Source: DASQPE01 sp041488455 (lineage in GTDB: Bacteria > Gemmatimonadota > Gemmatimonadetes > Gemmatimonadales > GWC2-71-9). From it: DNA of 7,552 nucleotides. The notes under the pieces were generated by a model that was given only the letters and a program-made list of their open reading frames with translations, had not been told where the DNA came from and ran no database searches. The translations under genes were made by a program, and so were the position numbers. Positions 6,057 to 7,552 of this stretch are shown here, piece after piece. Within the stretch, counting starts at the first letter, position 1. Each line of letters opens with the position of its first letter. The DNA lies in NCBI GenBank assembly GCA_041488455.1, contig JBGPPG010000146.1, positions 1-7,552 of the forward strand, read 5' to 3'.

Positions 6057-7129
6057 AGCGGCGGCACGCAGCCGTGGCCGCGGCTACAGAGGAAGCGCTT
6101 CTGCGGGTCGCCCGGGGCGGGCACTACGTACTCGGACCCGCGGTGGCCGCGTTCGAAGCGGCGTACGCCCGGCGGCTGGGTGGCGGTCACGCGGTGGGGG
6201 TGGCGTCGGGCACCGACGCGCTGTCGCTCGCCTTGCTCGCACTTGGCATTGGTCCCGGAGACGAAGTGCTCACAGTCGCCAACGTCTGCATGCCGGCAGC
6301 GAGCGCCATCCGGGCGGTGGGCGCGGATCTGGCCCTCGCGGACTGCGACCGCACTAGCCGCTTGCTCGAGCCCGCCGAGGTGCGCCGCCGCGTTGGCCCC
6401 CGCACGCGGGCGGTCATCACGCCGCATCTGTACGGGCATCCGCTCGACGCCGTGGCCCTCGCCGCTGTGTGCCGTGAGCTGGGCGTGGCCCTGATCGAGG
6501 ACTGCGCCCAGTCACACGGGGCGCGCTTCCAGGGGCGCGAGGTCGGCACCTGGGGTGATCTGGCGGCATTCAGCTTTTACCCCACGAAGAACCTGGGCGC
6601 TTACGGCGACGGGGGGCTCGTGTACACCCGGGACGAGCGCCACGCCGCGCGGCTCCTCCTGCTCCGCGTGTACGGGTATCAACGTCGCGACTGGAGCGTG
6701 TTGGAAGGACGCAACTCCCGGTTGGACGAGATCCAGGCCGCCGTTCTCGGCGTCCAGCTCGAGTGTCTGGACGCCTGGGTGGCCAGGCGCCGTGCCATCG
6801 CGGCGCGGTACATCGCGGAGCTGGCCAACCTTCCCGGGCTCGGCCTGCCGGTGGAGCGTGAAGGCGCGGAAGGCGCGTATCATCTCTTCGTGGTCACGGT
6901 CGAGGGGCGGGACCTGGTGCGGGAGCGACTGCTGGCGCTCGGCGTCGAGACCGGGGTTCACTATCCCCACGCCATCCACGAGCATCCGGTCTATGCGGGT
7001 GCCGGGCTCGGGGCGTTTCCGCACGCCGAGTGGCTTTGCCGTCGCGTGCTTTCGCTCCCGTGCTATCCCGAGCTCCAGGAGGACGAGGTGGCCCAGGTCA
7101 TCGCCGCGCTGAGGCAGGTGCTCACGTGA
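6026..7129 (+). CDS. DegT/DnrJ/EryC1/StrS-family PLP-dependent sugar aminotransferase
   Basis: A 367-residue fold-type I aminotransferase, the usual length for enzymes that transfer an amino group, typically from glutamate, to a keto nucleotide sugar. PFVDLKRRH (6-14) and GGHYVLGPAVAAFE (31-44) are the family N-terminus. ASGTDALSLAL (60-70) contacts the PLP phosphate, PGDEVLTVANVC (77-88) follows, EDCAQSHGA (158-166) holds the Asp that pairs with the pyridine nitrogen, and SFYPTKNLGAYGDGG (183-197) carries the Schiff-base Lys K188. GRNSRLDEIQAAVL is typical of sugar aminotransferases, including those acting at C3. Start ATG 6026 has GGAG upstream; the longer open frame to 5057 is a shadow of the epimerase. 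It overlaps the epimerase by 31 bp and the next gene by 1 bp. All key residues are present, so it should be active. C3 or C4 specificity cannot be settled by eye. Confidence 0.94.
   Translation: MAPIVPFVDLKRRHAAVAAATEEALLRVARGGHYVLGPAVAAFEAAYARRLGGGHAVGVASGTDALSLALLALGIGPGDEVLTVANVCMPAASAIRAVGADLALADCDRTSRLLEPAEVRRRVGPRTRAVITPHLYGHPLDAVALAAVCRELGVALIEDCAQSHGARFQGREVGTWGDLAAFSFYPTKNLGAYGDGGLVYTRDERHAARLLLLRVYGYQRRDWSVLEGRNSRLDEIQAAVLGVQLECLDAWVARRRAIAARYIAELANLPGLGLPVEREGAEGAYHLFVVTVEGRDLVRERLLALGVETGVHYPHAIHEHPVYAGAGLGAFPHAEWLCRRVLSLPCYPELQEDEVAQVIAALRQVLT
6860..6877 (+). repeat. Perfect 9-bp tandem duplication inside the aminotransferase gene
   Basis: GAAGGCGCG occurs twice in direct succession, in frame, encoding EGAEGA in the linker just before the YHLFVV strand. 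It looks like a small recent slippage duplication in a surface loop. Confidence 0.7.
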
Positions 7130-7552
7130 TGCCGCACCGGCTCCGGATCGCGGCCTTTGCCCGCATCCTTCCCGAGCACTCAGCGGGAGGGATGCAGATC
7201 GTCACGGAGCAGATCTTCGAGGGGCTCGCCGAGCTGGGACACGACGTGGAGCTGTTCACGACCGACCGGTCGGGGCAGGTGACGCCGCAGGAAACGACGA
7301 CCGGCCCGGGGGTGCGAATCCATTACCTCCGCACCGGGGCTCCCGGCCGATACAGCCCGGCGTGGTTCCGAATGCTGGACCGGGTGCTGGTCGAGGCGCA
7401 CGAGCGGAGACCGTTCGACGTCCTGGTATCCGTCAGCGCCGCCGCACGAGGGCTGCTCCGGCGGTGGCGGCGTCGGGGCATCGCGGTCCCGTCGGTCGTG
7501 CTCACCTTCGGCACCCATGTCGATGAATTCCGCGCGAGCCTGCACTCGGTCC
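7129..7552 (+). CDS. Glycosyltransferase, GT-B fold, group 1 N-terminal domain, 3'-truncated
   Basis: The first 141 residues of a protein that continues past the right edge. The ATG at 7129 overlaps the aminotransferase stop (TGATG); GAGGCAGG at 7111-7118 lies 10 bases upstream, and an adjacent in-frame GTG at 7126 is an alternative start. The translation begins MPHRLRIAAFARILPEH, then SAGGMQIVTEQIFEGLAELG, then HDVELFTT. This is the strand, glycine-rich loop and helix that open the acceptor-binding domain of GT4-type transferases. Later come VRIHYLRTG, PFDVLVSVSAAARG and VPSVVLTFGTHVDEF, where the family usually has a strand ending in a conserved His (here THVDEF). The donor-binding domain and E-x7-E motif would be outside the window. 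By context it adds a sugar, perhaps the amino sugar made by the two preceding enzymes. No signal peptide is seen. Confidence 0.85.
   Translation, partial: MPHRLRIAAFARILPEHSAGGMQIVTEQIFEGLAELGHDVELFTTDRSGQVTPQETTTGPGVRIHYLRTGAPGRYSPAWFRMLDRVLVEAHERRPFDVLVSVSAAARGLLRRWRRRGIAVPSVVLTFGTHVDEFRASLHSV

Overview
The window is a piece of a surface-polysaccharide (O-antigen, capsule or exopolysaccharide) biosynthesis locus from a GC-rich bacterium. Codon third positions are strongly G/C-biased throughout, Shine-Dalgarno sequences are weak, and genes are packed with short overlaps. That fits many soil or sediment phyla with high-GC genomes. Nothing here fixes the taxon: there is no rRNA, tRNA or diagnostic marker. 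I saw no insertion sequence, CRISPR array, phage gene or RNA gene.

Layout. (1) Bases 1-1751, plus strand: the C-terminal part of a GT-B glycosyltransferase with a clear E-x7-E motif, cut by the left window edge, overlaps by 10 bp a complete second glycosyltransferase resembling the TuaH-like group. (2) Bases 1706-2428, minus strand: a class I SAM-dependent methyltransferase in the opposite direction to everything else. Its 3' end overlaps the second glycosyltransferase tail to tail by 46 bp. (3) Bases 2429-2663: a short divergent intergenic region, relatively AT-rich in its right half, with weak promoter-like elements on both strands. (4) Bases 2664-7552, plus strand: a tight run of five genes with overlaps of 11, 4, 31 and 1 bp. 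They are a polytopic O-antigen ligase/polymerase-like membrane protein, a methyltransferase with an N-terminal four-cysteine zinc-ribbon-like segment, an NAD-dependent extended-SDR sugar epimerase/dehydratase, a PLP-dependent DegT/DnrJ/EryC1/StrS sugar aminotransferase, and the N-terminal part of a third GT-B glycosyltransferase that runs off the right edge.

How they may work together (inference): the SDR enzyme and the aminotransferase would modify a nucleotide sugar, possibly through a keto intermediate to an amino sugar. The methyltransferases could decorate sugars. The three glycosyltransferases would assemble the repeat unit at the inner membrane, and the polytopic protein would polymerise or ligate the glycan on the periplasmic side. 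No flippase, initiating transferase or chain-length regulator lies inside the window, so the final product cannot be named.

The most unusual points are an Asn where the SDR catalytic Tyr normally sits, a Glu replacing the His of the ligase signature in the polytopic protein, the four-cysteine N-terminus on the second methyltransferase, and the inverted methyltransferase gene whose 3' end is buried in a glycosyltransferase gene. I did not find a convincing wholly new system; this is a fairly ordinary polysaccharide locus with a few non-canonical enzymes.
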